Source of the DNA: Planococcus sp. 107-1
GTDB taxonomy: Bacteria > Bacillota > Bacilli > Bacillales_A > Planococcaceae
Length of the DNA: 64,000 nt
Direction of reading: 5' to 3'
Assembly (NCBI RefSeq): GCF_021513255.1
Contig: NZ_CP090977.1
Location: forward strand, 3,162,001 to 3,226,000
Every line of letters starts with the position of its first letter. Position 1 is the stretch's first letter. Positions 33,477-42,177 of this stretch are shown in pieces. A program made the position numbers and the translations under genes. The notes below the pieces were generated by a model, which was given only the letters and a program-made list of their open reading frames with translations, did not search any database and was not told where the DNA came from.

Positions 33477-33956
33477 TTACCTCTTGGAGTCGAATTTCCT
33501 TTCGATTTCACGAAATTCACGGCTACCCGCTGCGAGAGGTTCCGGCTCATCTTTTCTCGCGATGAAATTGATCAGACCTGCACATAAAGCGAACAGGAAA
33601 GCTCCTTGCCAACTGATTGAGATCGTTTCCATGAAATGGTCAATAGCGGCAATTAACCCGAAAGTTGAAGCTGTTTGCAGCACAAACGCCAGCCACCCTC
33701 TACTCGAATGGATCATATTCAGCGACTTTAGCGCTTTTGGCACAGCATTTGCGATAAGCGAAATTGGCAACTCCAAGAACAGATAGATGACAAAGAAAAA
33801 TATCAAAGCATGAATCGAATCATATTGGAAACCAAGAAGTTTTAACAAGATGTATTCAAAGAATGCAAATCCTGCTGCTATTACCAGAACAATTCCTAGG
33901 GTGATGCCAATTGGGATGAATTTTTTTATCGGTATCGCCTCCTTCTTATTCTTCAA
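33477..33956 (-). CDS. YrvL family regulatory membrane protein
   Basis: The 159-residue protein has five helices. The first block (VLVIAAGFAFFEYILLKLLG, then FQYDSIHALIFFFVIYLFLE) follows the YrvL family, whose Bacillus subtilis member is a negative regulator of the SigO-RsoA system. No sigO/rsoA genes are near. The start is unusual: TTG at 33956 has no ribosome site. A perfect AAGGAGG lies downstream, 8 nt before an ATA codon (33929) that would give a protein starting at IKKFIPIGIT. A non-standard ATA start is therefore possible. Confidence 0.62.
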   Translation of the reverse strand: MKNKKEAIPIKKFIPIGITLGIVLVIAAGFAFFEYILLKLLGFQYDSIHALIFFFVIYLFLELPISLIANAVPKALKSLNMIHSSRGWLAFVLQTASTFGLIAAIDHFMETISISWQGAFLFALCAGLINFIARKDEPEPLAAGSREFREIERKFDSKR

Positions 33957-34148
33957 CTCGGTAGAAGTTTCCTTCTCCCATTAACAATGAGAAGTAATGG
34001 GAAACTTAAAGTGCCCCTCCTGCTGCTGATAACCGCTCATCAATTTAACATTTCCCATTCTCTTTCTCTCCGTTTCTCCTGAATTGCTTATCATTCAATC
34101 CTACATTGTTCTTCAAACGTACCAGTTTTCACTGAAAATTAATATACG

Positions 34149-34190
34149 AAAAAACTTCGCAGCTCTCACAAAGAGGGTGCGAAGTTTTTT
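34149..34190 (-). terminator. Terminator of the Bce-type ABC operon
   Basis: AAAAAACTTCGCA (34149-34161) and TGCGAAGTTTTTT (34178-34190) are exact complements, 8 bp past the permease stop. Confidence 0.8.
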
Positions 34191-34197
34191 CATGCCG

Positions 34198-36186
34198 TCA
34201 ATTGCTGTTTCTCACGATATTTTTGACACCTAGGTAAGTGGCATAAAAATAGCCTCCATAAATGACTCCTACCAGCAAAGAACCGACGATGATATTTTGG
34301 TAACTAATATTTAATAATTCTCTGAATCCACTTATGCCGACGATGGTATGGATAACCGCTATGCTCAATGGCAGCATGAAATAGATAAAAGTTTGTTTCC
34401 AGATGACACTGTTGATCATGTTTTCCGTGACGCCGATTTTCTTCAGCGACTTATACCGCTCCAGGCTGTCACTCGCATCCGATAATTGCTGCAATGCCAG
34501 CACCGCTGCACAGGTGATGATGAAAATCAGTCCTAAGAACAGCCCGAGGAAAACAACGATTGCAGCAGGAGCATTCCGATTATCCAAGTATTGCTTCCAT
34601 GTTTCGCCACTAGCTGAAACGGAGAAATAGCTTTTGTATTTCCCTGACTCTAAGTCTTTGAAAAAAGTCGAGAATTTCTCTTCTGATTTTCCAGAATCGG
34701 CTTTACCGTATACCACATTAAAACGCGTCGACTCTAACTGCATGTTTTCCGTAACTTCATCCGGAACAATCAGGTATAGAAAGTCGCCGACTAATGGGAC
34801 TCGGAGATCCTCTTTTGCAGGGGACTCGTTTTTGATAGCAAAAGCTTTGTCTTCCAAGATAAAAGGTTTTTTATTTTCCTGGTATTCCGCCAATGCTATT
34901 TCCACCGGCTCAGAGTCCGACACTACAAAGAGCTCATTCTCCTTTAGCTCAATAGGCTGTTGCCCCATCAGCTCCCGGAGTGCATTATAATCCGAAACTT
35001 TAAGAACAGAACTCATCATGAACCCAGCTTCTAATTCCAGCTGCTCCTGTTCATTTAAATAAGCGGCCAACAATTCCTCTAGCGGCACTTCCAGTTCATA
35101 AGCGTCGTAGAAGACATGCTTCTCATCCGCTTCAAACTGGAACTCGATTGCGTTCAAGTATTCTTCCATATTACCCGCTTCACTCTCTGAAGATAGGTAG
35201 CCGGACGCATCAAAAGGCGATCTATCTGCCGACTTCTCGTCGATGCTTCCTTTTACATTAAAAGCAATAAACAGGAAAGTGACCGTCAAAAAAAGCAGCA
35301 GCGAAATAACGGTCATCGACAGGAAATTCGTATTTACTTTATTATTGATCTGCCTTAATACAAATAGGTTGATGTCTTTCAAATACACCCGTTTGCTTTT
35401 CCGCACAATCTGAATGAAAAAATTGGAAAGGCTGAAGAAATACAGCAGGGTTCCAATGCCACCCAGCACAACAATGATAAGCAGTTCAATTTTATCAGCA
35501 GCCATGCCTTTCGTCAGAAACAGATTGTAGGCGATCATTAACAGCGCCACCGATAAAAAGAAGATCAAAATAGAAGCAAACGCATTCTTTACCTTTACCT
35601 CTTCGTTTTTCTTCGCTGCATACAGCAAATCAATCAGTTTGTATTTCGAAATGGTAAATTGATTGAAAATCATGACCAAGGTATAAATGATGCCAAAATA
35701 GATCACGGTTTTGCCGATGGCCTCCATCGAGACGACGAATTTGTATCTCCCGAGATCTGCCGACAAAATATTAGCTGTAATGACTGCCATGCCTTGGGAT
35801 ACGATAATTCCAAGTACCAGTCCAACTAAAAGAGAGAGAACGCCGATCAATAGCGTTTCGAGAATCAAGATGCTCGAGATTTTCCCTTTTGACATGCCCA
35901 GCGTAATGTAAACGCCCATTTCTTTTTTCCGCTTTTTTATGAGAAAGTTATTCGCATAAATAATCAGCCAGCCAAGCACAAAAGACACAAACACCGACAT
36001 GCCCGTCGTAAAATAATTCAAGTTCAGCATAAAATCTTTATCTTGATTCATTTCCAGCATGATATTTTGATCTTCAAGTGAATTGAAGCTGTAAAATACG
36101 CAAATGGCCAAGGTCAGCGTCAGAAAATAGATGGAATAATTCTTAAAGCTTTTTTTCACATTATTAACGGCTATTTTAGAGAACAT
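34198..36186 (-). CDS. BceB-type ABC transporter permease (peptide antibiotic resistance)
   Basis: The 662-residue protein has ten helices. An N-terminal FtsX-like set contains MGVYITLGMSKGKISSILIL. A large external domain of about 200 residues (about 310-520) lies between helices 7 and 8, the hallmark of BceB permeases. The C-terminal set includes SLERYKSLKKIGVTENMINS. BceB senses cell-wall-active peptides such as bacitracin and signals to the partner histidine kinase, besides conferring resistance. The start overlaps the ATPase gene by 11 bp. The target antibiotic cannot be told from sequence. Confidence 0.88.
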   Translation of the reverse strand: MFSKIAVNNVKKSFKNYSIYFLTLTLAICVFYSFNSLEDQNIMLEMNQDKDFMLNLNYFTTGMSVFVSFVLGWLIIYANNFLIKKRKKEMGVYITLGMSKGKISSILILETLLIGVLSLLVGLVLGIIVSQGMAVITANILSADLGRYKFVVSMEAIGKTVIYFGIIYTLVMIFNQFTISKYKLIDLLYAAKKNEEVKVKNAFASILIFFLSVALLMIAYNLFLTKGMAADKIELLIIVVLGGIGTLLYFFSLSNFFIQIVRKSKRVYLKDINLFVLRQINNKVNTNFLSMTVISLLLFLTVTFLFIAFNVKGSIDEKSADRSPFDASGYLSSESEAGNMEEYLNAIEFQFEADEKHVFYDAYELEVPLEELLAAYLNEQEQLELEAGFMMSSVLKVSDYNALRELMGQQPIELKENELFVVSDSEPVEIALAEYQENKKPFILEDKAFAIKNESPAKEDLRVPLVGDFLYLIVPDEVTENMQLESTRFNVVYGKADSGKSEEKFSTFFKDLESGKYKSYFSVSASGETWKQYLDNRNAPAAIVVFLGLFLGLIFIITCAAVLALQQLSDASDSLERYKSLKKIGVTENMINSVIWKQTFIYFMLPLSIAVIHTIVGISGFRELLNISYQNIIVGSLLVGVIYGGYFYATYLGVKNIVRNSN

Positions 36187-36942
36187 TGCTCATATCGCCT
36201 CCAAGCAAAGTCACCACTTCAATGATTTTGTTGAAGAATTCCTTTCTTGTGTCAGTGCCGCGGACAAGTTCGTTGAACACCCGCCCGTCTTTGATAAAAA
36301 GAATCCGGTTTGCATAGCTTGCCGTAAACGAATCATGGGTAACCATGATGATTGTGGAGTGAAAATCCCGGTTCAGCTTTTCAAACGAATCCAACAGCAA
36401 TTTCGAAGAATTGGAGTCCAAGGCACCCGTCGGCTCATCGGCTAAAATCAGGGAAGGCTCCGTCACCATCGCTCTTGCACAAGCTACGCGCTGCTTCTGC
36501 CCGCCAGACAATTGAAATGGATACTGGTTGAGCACTTTGGCAATATCCAGTTTTTCTGCCACGTCTTTGATCAGTTGATCGATTTCGTTTGCTTCCGCTT
36601 TTGGATTGTCAGGGCGAGCGCAATGTTTTCATACGCAGTCAATGTATCCAGGAGGTTGAAATCCTGGAAGATAAAGCCCAGTTCATCCCGTCTGAATTTT
36701 TCCAGAGCCTTTCCTTTCAGCTTCGTGATGTTTTTTTCATTGATTGTGATGTTCCCCGTAGTGATATTGTCTACAGTCGAAATGCAGTTCAGAAGCGTGG
36801 TCTTGCCGCTGCCGGAAGGGCCCATGATTCCTAAGAATTCCCCTTTTTTCACTTGGAAGCTGATATTATCAATCGCTTTCGTGACATTTCCTTTGTTGCC
36901 GTAATACTTTTCAATTTTTTCTACACTTAGTATGTTTTGCAT
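36176..36942 (-). pseudogene. BceA-type ABC transporter ATPase, frameshifted
   Basis: The N-terminal part (36571-36942) has Walker A GPSGSGKTTLLN and the Q-loop FIFQDFNLLDTLT. The C-terminal part (36176 upward) has the signature LSGGQKQRVACARAM, Walker B LILADEPTGALD and the H-loop VTHDSF. The frames break at the four-T run 36599-36602 (AAAA on the coding strand). One added A restores LTIQKAEANEIDQLIKDVAE and one chain of about 255 residues, the normal size. It drives the adjacent BceB permease. GGAGGAAAAAGG precedes the ATG. Since the rest is intact, a sequence error is likely. Confidence 0.85.
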
Positions 36943-37070
36943 CCTTTTTCCTCCATTAGCTTCACGTCTGGACTGGCTTTGGCCTCCTTTTATCTGTTTA
37001 CAGAAGCCTTTCTTATTTGTATCTTATCAATTGCCAGTTGGAATGCGTATTTGTTTTGTTATTATTTAAG

Positions 37071-37084
37071 TTACATTCCTGCAA
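37071..37084 (-). promoter_or_regulatory. Candidate BceR operator upstream of the ABC genes
   Basis: TTACATTCCTGCAA (plus strand) matches the BceR-type inverted repeat TNACA-N4-TGTAA with one mismatch (TGCAA). It lies 129-142 bp upstream of the ATPase start and 11 bp from the kinase operon's terminator. Confidence 0.45.
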
Positions 37085-37094
37085 GATTCGACAG

Positions 37095-37143
37095 AAAAAC
37101 GGATTTACAGCCGATGCTATGCATGAGCCATAAATCCGTTTTT
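37095..37143. terminator. Terminator of the BceRS-type operon
   Basis: AAAAACGGATTTA (37095-37107) and TAAATCCGTTTTT (37131-37143) are exact complements, separating the two-component operon from the ABC operon. Confidence 0.8.
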
Positions 37144-37159
37144 ATAAGACTTCTCTGTA

Positions 37160-38163
37160 TTAAGTGGCGCTTCCTAAAGGAAAAACGATGCTGACGGTGG
37201 TGCCTTTTCCGAGCTCGGAACTCAAAGCGATTTCAAGGCCAAGCTGATCTGCTAACTTTTTGCATAAGTAAAGGCCGATGCCCGTAGATCCCCCGAACTT
37301 CCGTCCATTTTCTCCTGTAAATCCTTTTTCAAAAACCCGCTCTTGGTCCTTTTCAATAATCCCGATGCCGTTATCTTTTATGGAAAGGACCAGATTGGTT
37401 TTATTTCGAACCGTCTCAAACTCCACTTTTCCATTTTGTCCCTGTATGTATTTAACCGCATTTCCGATTAATTGGTTCAAGATGAATTCCAGCCATTTCG
37501 CGTCACTGTAAACGGCGCCTTCTACGGACTCGATATCAACCGCAATCCCTTTGCTGATAAAGTCCCGTGAATTCCGCTTGATCACTTTCCTGATCAAGTC
37601 AGGCAGCGCCACTTCTTTGATCAGGTAATCCTTGCTGACCTGGTTGCTCCGCGAATAATAAAGAACTTGTTCAATGTATTCTTCAATTTTTTTATTTCAT
37701 CGCCAATGTTTCGTGTCGTGGGGTTTTGATTGTTTTCGATGATCAACCGTGTAGAGGCAATTGGCGTCTTGATCTCATGCACCCAGGTTTCGATATATTC
37801 CCGATACTCATTTTCCCGGTCGCGGTAACTTTTCACATGCTCGTGCATGTCTTTATTCACCTCGCCCAGCACCTCATATAAAAGCTTCCCTTCAATATGG
37901 CTGGGTTCCTCCATGATTTCAGAGAGCAGGTATTTTTTATCCGAATGGTCCAAAATGCTGGTTAACTCGTCATACAAAGTTTTCTGTTTGAAGAATTCAA
38001 TGGTGATATAGGCAAGCAGGGGAAGAAACCAGATGCAGCACATCAGAAAAATGAAAGCACCTTCCATTTTAATCAAGAGCATAAGCCCGCTCACTAAAGT
38101 GAACAATATCACATTAAACAGCAGAAATGGCAGCTTATCGCTGATGTATTCTTTTAAACTCAT
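37160..38163 (-). pseudogene. BceS-type histidine kinase, frameshifted
   Basis: The N-terminal part (37621-38163) has two membrane helices separated by only a few residues (FLLFNVILFTLVSGLMLL and GAFIFLMCCIWFLPLLAYI), the mark of intramembrane-sensing kinases, and the DHp box ETWVHEIKTPIASTRLIIE. The C-terminal part (37160-37612) is the ATPase domain (NQLIGNAVKYI, DNGIGI, GGSTGIGLYLCKKLA). The frames part at the T7 run 37687-37693. One more A on the coding strand restores IKKIEEYIEQVLYYSRSNQV and a chain of about 334 residues, normal for BceS. Its start overlaps the response regulator stop. It works with the adjacent BceAB transporter. Confidence 0.85.
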
Positions 38164-38828
38164 GGCAGTATATATCCGAGGCCGCGTCTTGTTTCGATAT
38201 TTTTCTGCATGCCCAGGCCTTCCAGTTTCTTTCTTAATCTGGTTACGTTTACGGATAAATTATTATCATCGACAAAAGCATCTGCGTTCCACATAAAGTC
38301 CATAAGGTCGTCCCTTGAGACAATCTTGCCTTTGCTTTTATATAAACACGAAAGAATTTTGAGTTCGTTTTTCGTCAGCTCGGCTGTTTCCCCTTTATAT
38401 GAAACCGACCCGTTCGATAAATTGAGTTTCAAATCGTTGTAAACGTGGACATCCTGAATCGCTGCTCCCTGCATTCTTTTCAAGATGTTCTCAATTCTCG
38501 CTAAAAGGATTTGCGTATTATACGGTTTGGTGACAAAATCATCAGCGCCCAAATTCATGCTCATCAATTCATCCATTTCATTGTCCCGGCTCGTTACCAC
38601 GATAATCGGCACATTGGATTCTTTGCGGATTTCCCGGCAAATATAATATCCGTCGAATACAGGCAAGTTAATGTCCAATAGGATGAGATCCGGTTCTTCT
38701 TTCAGCGTATCCGAAATGATCTGTTCAAAATTCGTTGGTGCTACTGCCTCGTAGCCGTATCTCAGCAAAAAAGTTTTCAGTTCTTCTCTGATTTTTTCTG
38801 TATCTTCGATAATTACTATTTTCGGCAT
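38160..38828 (-). CDS. BceR-type response regulator (OmpR family)
   Basis: The 222-residue protein has a receiver domain (IIEDTEKIREELKTFLLR; phosphorylated Asp in LILLDINLPVFDGYYIC; the VTSRD and FVTKPYN blocks) and a C-terminal winged-helix OmpR domain (AELTKNELKILSCLYKSKGK, then NLSVNVTRLRKKLE). Adjacent genes identify it as the BceR partner of the kinase and ABC transporter. AAGGAAGTG precedes the ATG. It should activate the ABC genes through a site such as the one at 37071. Confidence 0.9.
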   Translation of the reverse strand: MPKIVIIEDTEKIREELKTFLLRYGYEAVAPTNFEQIISDTLKEEPDLILLDINLPVFDGYYICREIRKESNVPIIVVTSRDNEMDELMSMNLGADDFVTKPYNTQILLARIENILKRMQGAAIQDVHVYNDLKLNLSNGSVSYKGETAELTKNELKILSCLYKSKGKIVSRDDLMDFMWNADAFVDDNNLSVNVTRLRKKLEGLGMQKNIETRRGLGYILP

Positions 38829-38997
38829 GGGTTCACTTCCTTACGGATATTTAAATGAGTTGGTCATTGCCGAAGAGAAATTCAGCAAAATGGAATGCTC
38901 TTTTCTGGATTCTTTTACACTTATACCATGAGCCTTCATTTATAACAATATCTGCAAAATGGTCCATATTTCAATTGCATTGGATTTTACTCACAAA

Positions 38998-39026
38998 AAA
39001 CCACCTTGCTAGTTGCAAGGTGGTTT
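38998..39026 (-). terminator. Terminator of the MFS gene
   Basis: AAACCACCTTGC (38998-39009) and GCAAGGTGGTTT (39015-39026) are exact complements, 8 bp past the stop. Confidence 0.8.
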
Positions 39027-39033
39027 CTCTCTT

Positions 39034-40266
39034 TTATAAATCCGATCCTTCATACACTTCTGCATGCGAGTAACTGTTTTTCCTATCCAAACGGTAGCTT
39101 GCGTAGGCTAGACCAGAAGCTGCCAAAGCACATAAACCGCCAACCCAAGCGAGATCGGCATAGCTGCCATTTGCCACTGTATACCCGCCCAATGTTGCCC
39201 CAAGTGCAATGCCAATATTAACCGCAACCGGGGTCAAAGAAGACGCGAAATCTTTCGCTGAAGGGAAATAGACGACAGCCAAGTTCATCAAATACAATTG
39301 AATGGTCGCATTCATCGCATAAATCATCACAGCCATCAACATCAGGCTGATCAATCCCATAAAAGTGGATTCCATCGTGAAATACAAAGAACCTAAAATT
39401 AGCGCCTGGACAAAAAAAACAAAGCGAAGTTTGCTGATGCCGTTCTGGCTGGCAATTTTTCCTGCCAATACGTTACTAAGGATGGAAAAGGCTCCGTAAG
39501 CCAGTAAGATCGCACTCACATAGCTTTTGGAAACACCCATGCCTTCTTCCAATATCGGTGTGATATACGTGTAAATCGTATATGTCCCTGCAATGGAAAA
39601 TGTCGGGATAAAGAAAGCCAAAATCATCCGCGGATTAGACAGCAAAGCCAGTTGTTCTTTGGCCGATGCTTTCGCTACTTTTAGTTTTCTTGGGAGGATA
39701 AAAATACTCATCACCAAGCTGATGACTCCTAATGCTGTGGTGAACCAGAAAGTCAGCTGCCAATTTCCAAGCTGGCCGATCAAGGTCCCTAAAGGAACGC
39801 CGATGACATTTGAAATCGTAAACCCGGCAAAGATCAAAGCAATGATCGGCCCTTTTTTATTTTCCGGCATTATATCACTGGCAATGCTCATGGAAAGAGC
39901 CACTAATACGCCGCTGACCACAGCCGTAATGATTCTTGAAAAAATTAAAAGTTCATAAGATCCGGATAATGCACTGATAACATTCCCGATAATGAACAAA
40001 GAAATCAAGGTCAGCATCAATGGATACTTCGGAAACCGGCTGACAAAGGCCGTCAATAAAGGCGTCCCAATCGCATAAGCGATGGCGAATCCCGATACGA
40101 GGGTGCCTGCAGTTGCTAGGCTAATCTGCAAATCTGAAGAAACTTCTGTCAAAAGGCCGACAATCACAAATTCACTGGTGCCCATTACAAAAGTTAAAAG
40201 CGTCAGCGTGAAGGCCAATACTTTCTGTTTAGTGTTTAATCGTTCTTTTTTTACATCGGTGGTCAT
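39034..40266 (-). CDS. MFS transporter (drug or sugar efflux, AraJ/YdhP-like)
   Basis: The 410-residue protein has 12 helices and family signs such as FVMGTSEFVIVGLLTEVSSD in helix 1 (the E-F-x-x-x-G-L block of AraJ-type MFS), GFAIAYAIGTPLLTAFVSRF with a motif A variant, and GFTISNVIGVPLGTLIGQ in helix 5. It exports small compounds by proton antiport; the substrate is unknown. AGGAGTG precedes the ATG. It is adjacent to an ArsR-type regulator in the same orientation, and a palindromic AGATATATCT lies upstream, suggesting repression by that regulator. Confidence 0.87.
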   Translation of the reverse strand: MTTDVKKERLNTKQKVLAFTLTLLTFVMGTSEFVIVGLLTEVSSDLQISLATAGTLVSGFAIAYAIGTPLLTAFVSRFPKYPLMLTLISLFIIGNVISALSGSYELLIFSRIITAVVSGVLVALSMSIASDIMPENKKGPIIALIFAGFTISNVIGVPLGTLIGQLGNWQLTFWFTTALGVISLVMSIFILPRKLKVAKASAKEQLALLSNPRMILAFFIPTFSIAGTYTIYTYITPILEEGMGVSKSYVSAILLAYGAFSILSNVLAGKIASQNGISKLRFVFFVQALILGSLYFTMESTFMGLISLMLMAVMIYAMNATIQLYLMNLAVVYFPSAKDFASSLTPVAVNIGIALGATLGGYTVANGSYADLAWVGGLCALAASGLAYASYRLDRKNSYSHAEVYEGSDL

Positions 40267-40400
40267 GAAAAATTCACTCCTAGTTGCTGATTTCCTTTAT
40301 CATAAGAATGAATCTTTACATCCCCATTCAAAATAGATTACGAATATAGATATATCTAAAAATGTCGATATAAGAACTTAAAAAAAGACAAGGCGATGCG

Positions 40401-40724
40401 CTAAATTTCTTCTGTAATGAATTTCGCCACTTTCGCCAATGTCTCTTCATTTCGTCTGTAATAAGTCCATTGTCCGTAACGCACAGCTTCCAGCAAACCC
40501 GCTTTTTGCATAAGCGATAAGTAGTGGGAAACTGTTGATTGAGATAAATTCACTTTCTCTTGAATATCTCCTACACATACGCCGCCCTTAATACTTACCT
40601 CCTTCGGCAAATGCGCTTGCTGCACAGGAAAATTCTTCTCTGGTTCTCTTAGCCATTTCAAAATATTAAGCCGGGTTTCGTTCGACAATGCTTTAAATAT
40701 ATCTAACACATTTAAATTATCCAT
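40401..40724 (-). CDS. ArsR family transcriptional regulator
   Basis: The 107-residue protein has the ArsR winged helix: FKALSNETRLNILKWLREPE, then VCVGDIQEKVNLSQSTVSHY and LSLMQKAGLLEAVRYGQWTY. The classical metal box (ELCVCDL) is here GVCVGDI, with one Cys, so metal sensing is doubtful. The start at 40724 gives MDNLNVLDIF and has a weak ribosome site. A palindrome, ATATCGA-N6-TCGATAT, at 40736-40755 overlaps the promoter region and fits autoregulation. Likely target is the MFS gene downstream. Confidence 0.87.
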   Translation of the reverse strand: MDNLNVLDIFKALSNETRLNILKWLREPEKNFPVQQAHLPKEVSIKGGVCVGDIQEKVNLSQSTVSHYLSLMQKAGLLEAVRYGQWTYYRRNEETLAKVAKFITEEI

Positions 40725-40735
40725 GTACCCATGGT

Positions 40736-40755
40736 ATATCGATTTAATTCGATAT
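40736..40755 (-). promoter_or_regulatory. Palindrome upstream of the ArsR gene, likely operator
   Basis: ATATCGA (40736-40742) and TCGATAT (40749-40755) form an inverted repeat with a 6-bp AT spacer, 12 bp from the start codon. Half-site ATAT-like elements recur near 40341-40376 before the MFS gene. Confidence 0.5.
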
Positions 40756-40885
40756 GTCAATGCATTAGCTTTAAGAATTGTATTCTCCTAGTTTCTTTGA
40801 CATACCTCACTTATAAAGGAACTTTACTGGTCAAAAGAGAATCTCTATTTATAAGCAAAAAAATTATGGCCAGAAAAGGATTTGA

Positions 40886-41281
40886 ATGATGAGAAAGCCT
40901 GATTTAACAAAGAAGAGACTACATCCATTTCTAAAAGCGGCGTTGATTGCCTTCATCTTCATTTTTGCAGTCGTTGGATATGGAATCCATTGGGCCTTCT
41001 TCGATATGGGAAGGCTGCCCGACGGGGAATTTCTTACAGAGGAAACATCGCCGGATGGCCAGTATACCGTGAAAATGTATGTGGCCAATGGCGGAGCGAC
41101 GACTTCTTATGCCGTTCGCGGGGAATTAGTATTCAACGAAAAGAACGGTAAATCAAAGAATATCTATTGGAACTACCGGGAAGAAACCGCCCATATCGTC
41201 TGGAAAGACAAAGATACTGTGGTGATCAATGGCAAAGAGCTCGATGTTCCAAAAGACACATTCGATTTTAGAAACCAGTAA
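40886..41281 (+). CDS. DUF5412 family membrane-anchored protein
   Basis: The 131-residue protein has one N-terminal helix (ALIAFIFIFAVVGYGIHWAF), then a beta-rich domain: SPDGQYTVKMYVANGGATTS, then YAVRGELVFN and IVWKDKDTVVINGKELDV. This pattern matches DUF5412, a family of unknown role. AAAAGGATTTGA precedes the ATG at 40886, with a second ATG next to it. A lipoprotein gene follows in the same direction. Confidence 0.75.
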   Translation: MMRKPDLTKKRLHPFLKAALIAFIFIFAVVGYGIHWAFFDMGRLPDGEFLTEETSPDGQYTVKMYVANGGATTSYAVRGELVFNEKNGKSKNIYWNYREETAHIVWKDKDTVVINGKELDVPKDTFDFRNQ

Positions 41282-41304
41282 ATAAAACAGGAGGTTCAGC
41301 AAAG

Positions 41305-41766
41305 ATGAAGGTTGTTCTCGTTTCATCCATCCTACTCATGATTTGCTTTTTGAGCGCTTGCCAAGAAGAATCTGCAAAACCCGCTTCAGAAAACAATTTG
41401 ATTGAAGCAAAAACTCAAGAGATTCCGTCATCTCGTGACGGCCTGTCCCTCGAACTAGAGCAAAACGACTATCCGATTACGGAAAAAGAAATCACCGGCA
41501 TCTATACGAACCATACAGAGCAAGAGCTTTCATACGGCAAGGGCTTCTCCGTTGAGAAGAATATTGAAGGCACCTGGTATTACCTTCAGTTCAATGAAGA
41601 TTATGGAATTACGGATGAAGGCCACATCCTCCCGTCTGGTAAGGAGGTAAAAGAAACATACTCCCTCAACGAATTAGAGTCAGCCGTTGAACCGGGCAGG
41701 TACCGCGTCATCAAACGGTTCGGTGCTAGAGGCATCGCAGCGGAATTCAATTATTCGAGTCCGTAA
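41305..41766 (+). CDS. Lipoprotein with a bacterial Ig-like domain
   Basis: The 153-residue precursor has a lipobox FLSAC (Cys19). The mature part, LSLELEQNDYPITEKEITGI, then NHTEQELSYGKGFSVEKNIE and GTWYYLQF, has the strand pattern of a small Ig-like domain common in Bacillales lipoproteins. It ends GRYRVIKRFGARGIAAEF. AGGAGGTTCAGC precedes the ATG. It follows the DUF5412 gene by 23 bp, so the two may share an operon. Function unknown. Confidence 0.75.
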   Translation: MKVVLVSSILLMICFLSACQEESAKPASENNLIEAKTQEIPSSRDGLSLELEQNDYPITEKEITGIYTNHTEQELSYGKGFSVEKNIEGTWYYLQFNEDYGITDEGHILPSGKEVKETYSLNELESAVEPGRYRVIKRFGARGIAAEFNYSSP

Positions 41767-41891
41767 TGCTTTCTATGAATCCTTTTATTCTATTCATTTT
41801 TTTAGCTTCCGGTTTTCTATTCGGTATACTCAATTGGTTGTTCAAAAGGATTTGGATGCCTTCGGCTGACAGATTTAAAAAGATGCGATGA
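41766..41891 (+). CDS. Possible 41-residue membrane protein
   Basis: The frame starts MLSMNPFILFIFLASGFLFG, one hydrophobic helix, then a basic end with WLFKRIWMPSADRFKKMR. The ATG overlaps the stop of the lipoprotein (TAATG), as in translational coupling; no separate ribosome site is seen. Support is limited to the coupling and composition. Confidence 0.4.
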   Translation: MLSMNPFILFIFLASGFLFGILNWLFKRIWMPSADRFKKMR

Positions 41892-42061
41892 AAAGTGTGC
41901 ATTTTTACAGATGTTCTTTTTCTATCACTTGGTATAGAACACTTGAGAAATGAAATGAAAACAGTAGGGTATCTATACATATTTGTAGCATTTATAGGTT
42001 TTCTAGTTGTGATTAGCGAATTGTTTTAGGAATAAGCTATTTGATTTTTTTCTTTAGTTCT

Positions 42062-42093
42062 GAATGTAACTTATTGTGAATTAAGTTACATTC
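42062..42093. repeat. 32-bp palindromic repeat, copy 1
   Basis: GAATGTAAC-N14-GTTACATTC; a second copy with the same arms, spacer length and shared AATTAA lies at 43274-43305. They bracket the two genes at 42178-43105. Confidence 0.65.
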
Positions 42094-42177
42094 GAAAATT
42101 GATTTTAAAACTTAGATTTAAAACATATTGAATAGAATTAATTATGTATGAGAAGAGAAAGAATACAAAAAATGGGC

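Noticed and set aside
41893..42030. Plus-strand frame with a hydrophobic end (GYLYIFVAFIGFLVVISELF)
   Set aside because: The only ATG gives 24 residues with no ribosome site and no good start includes more.
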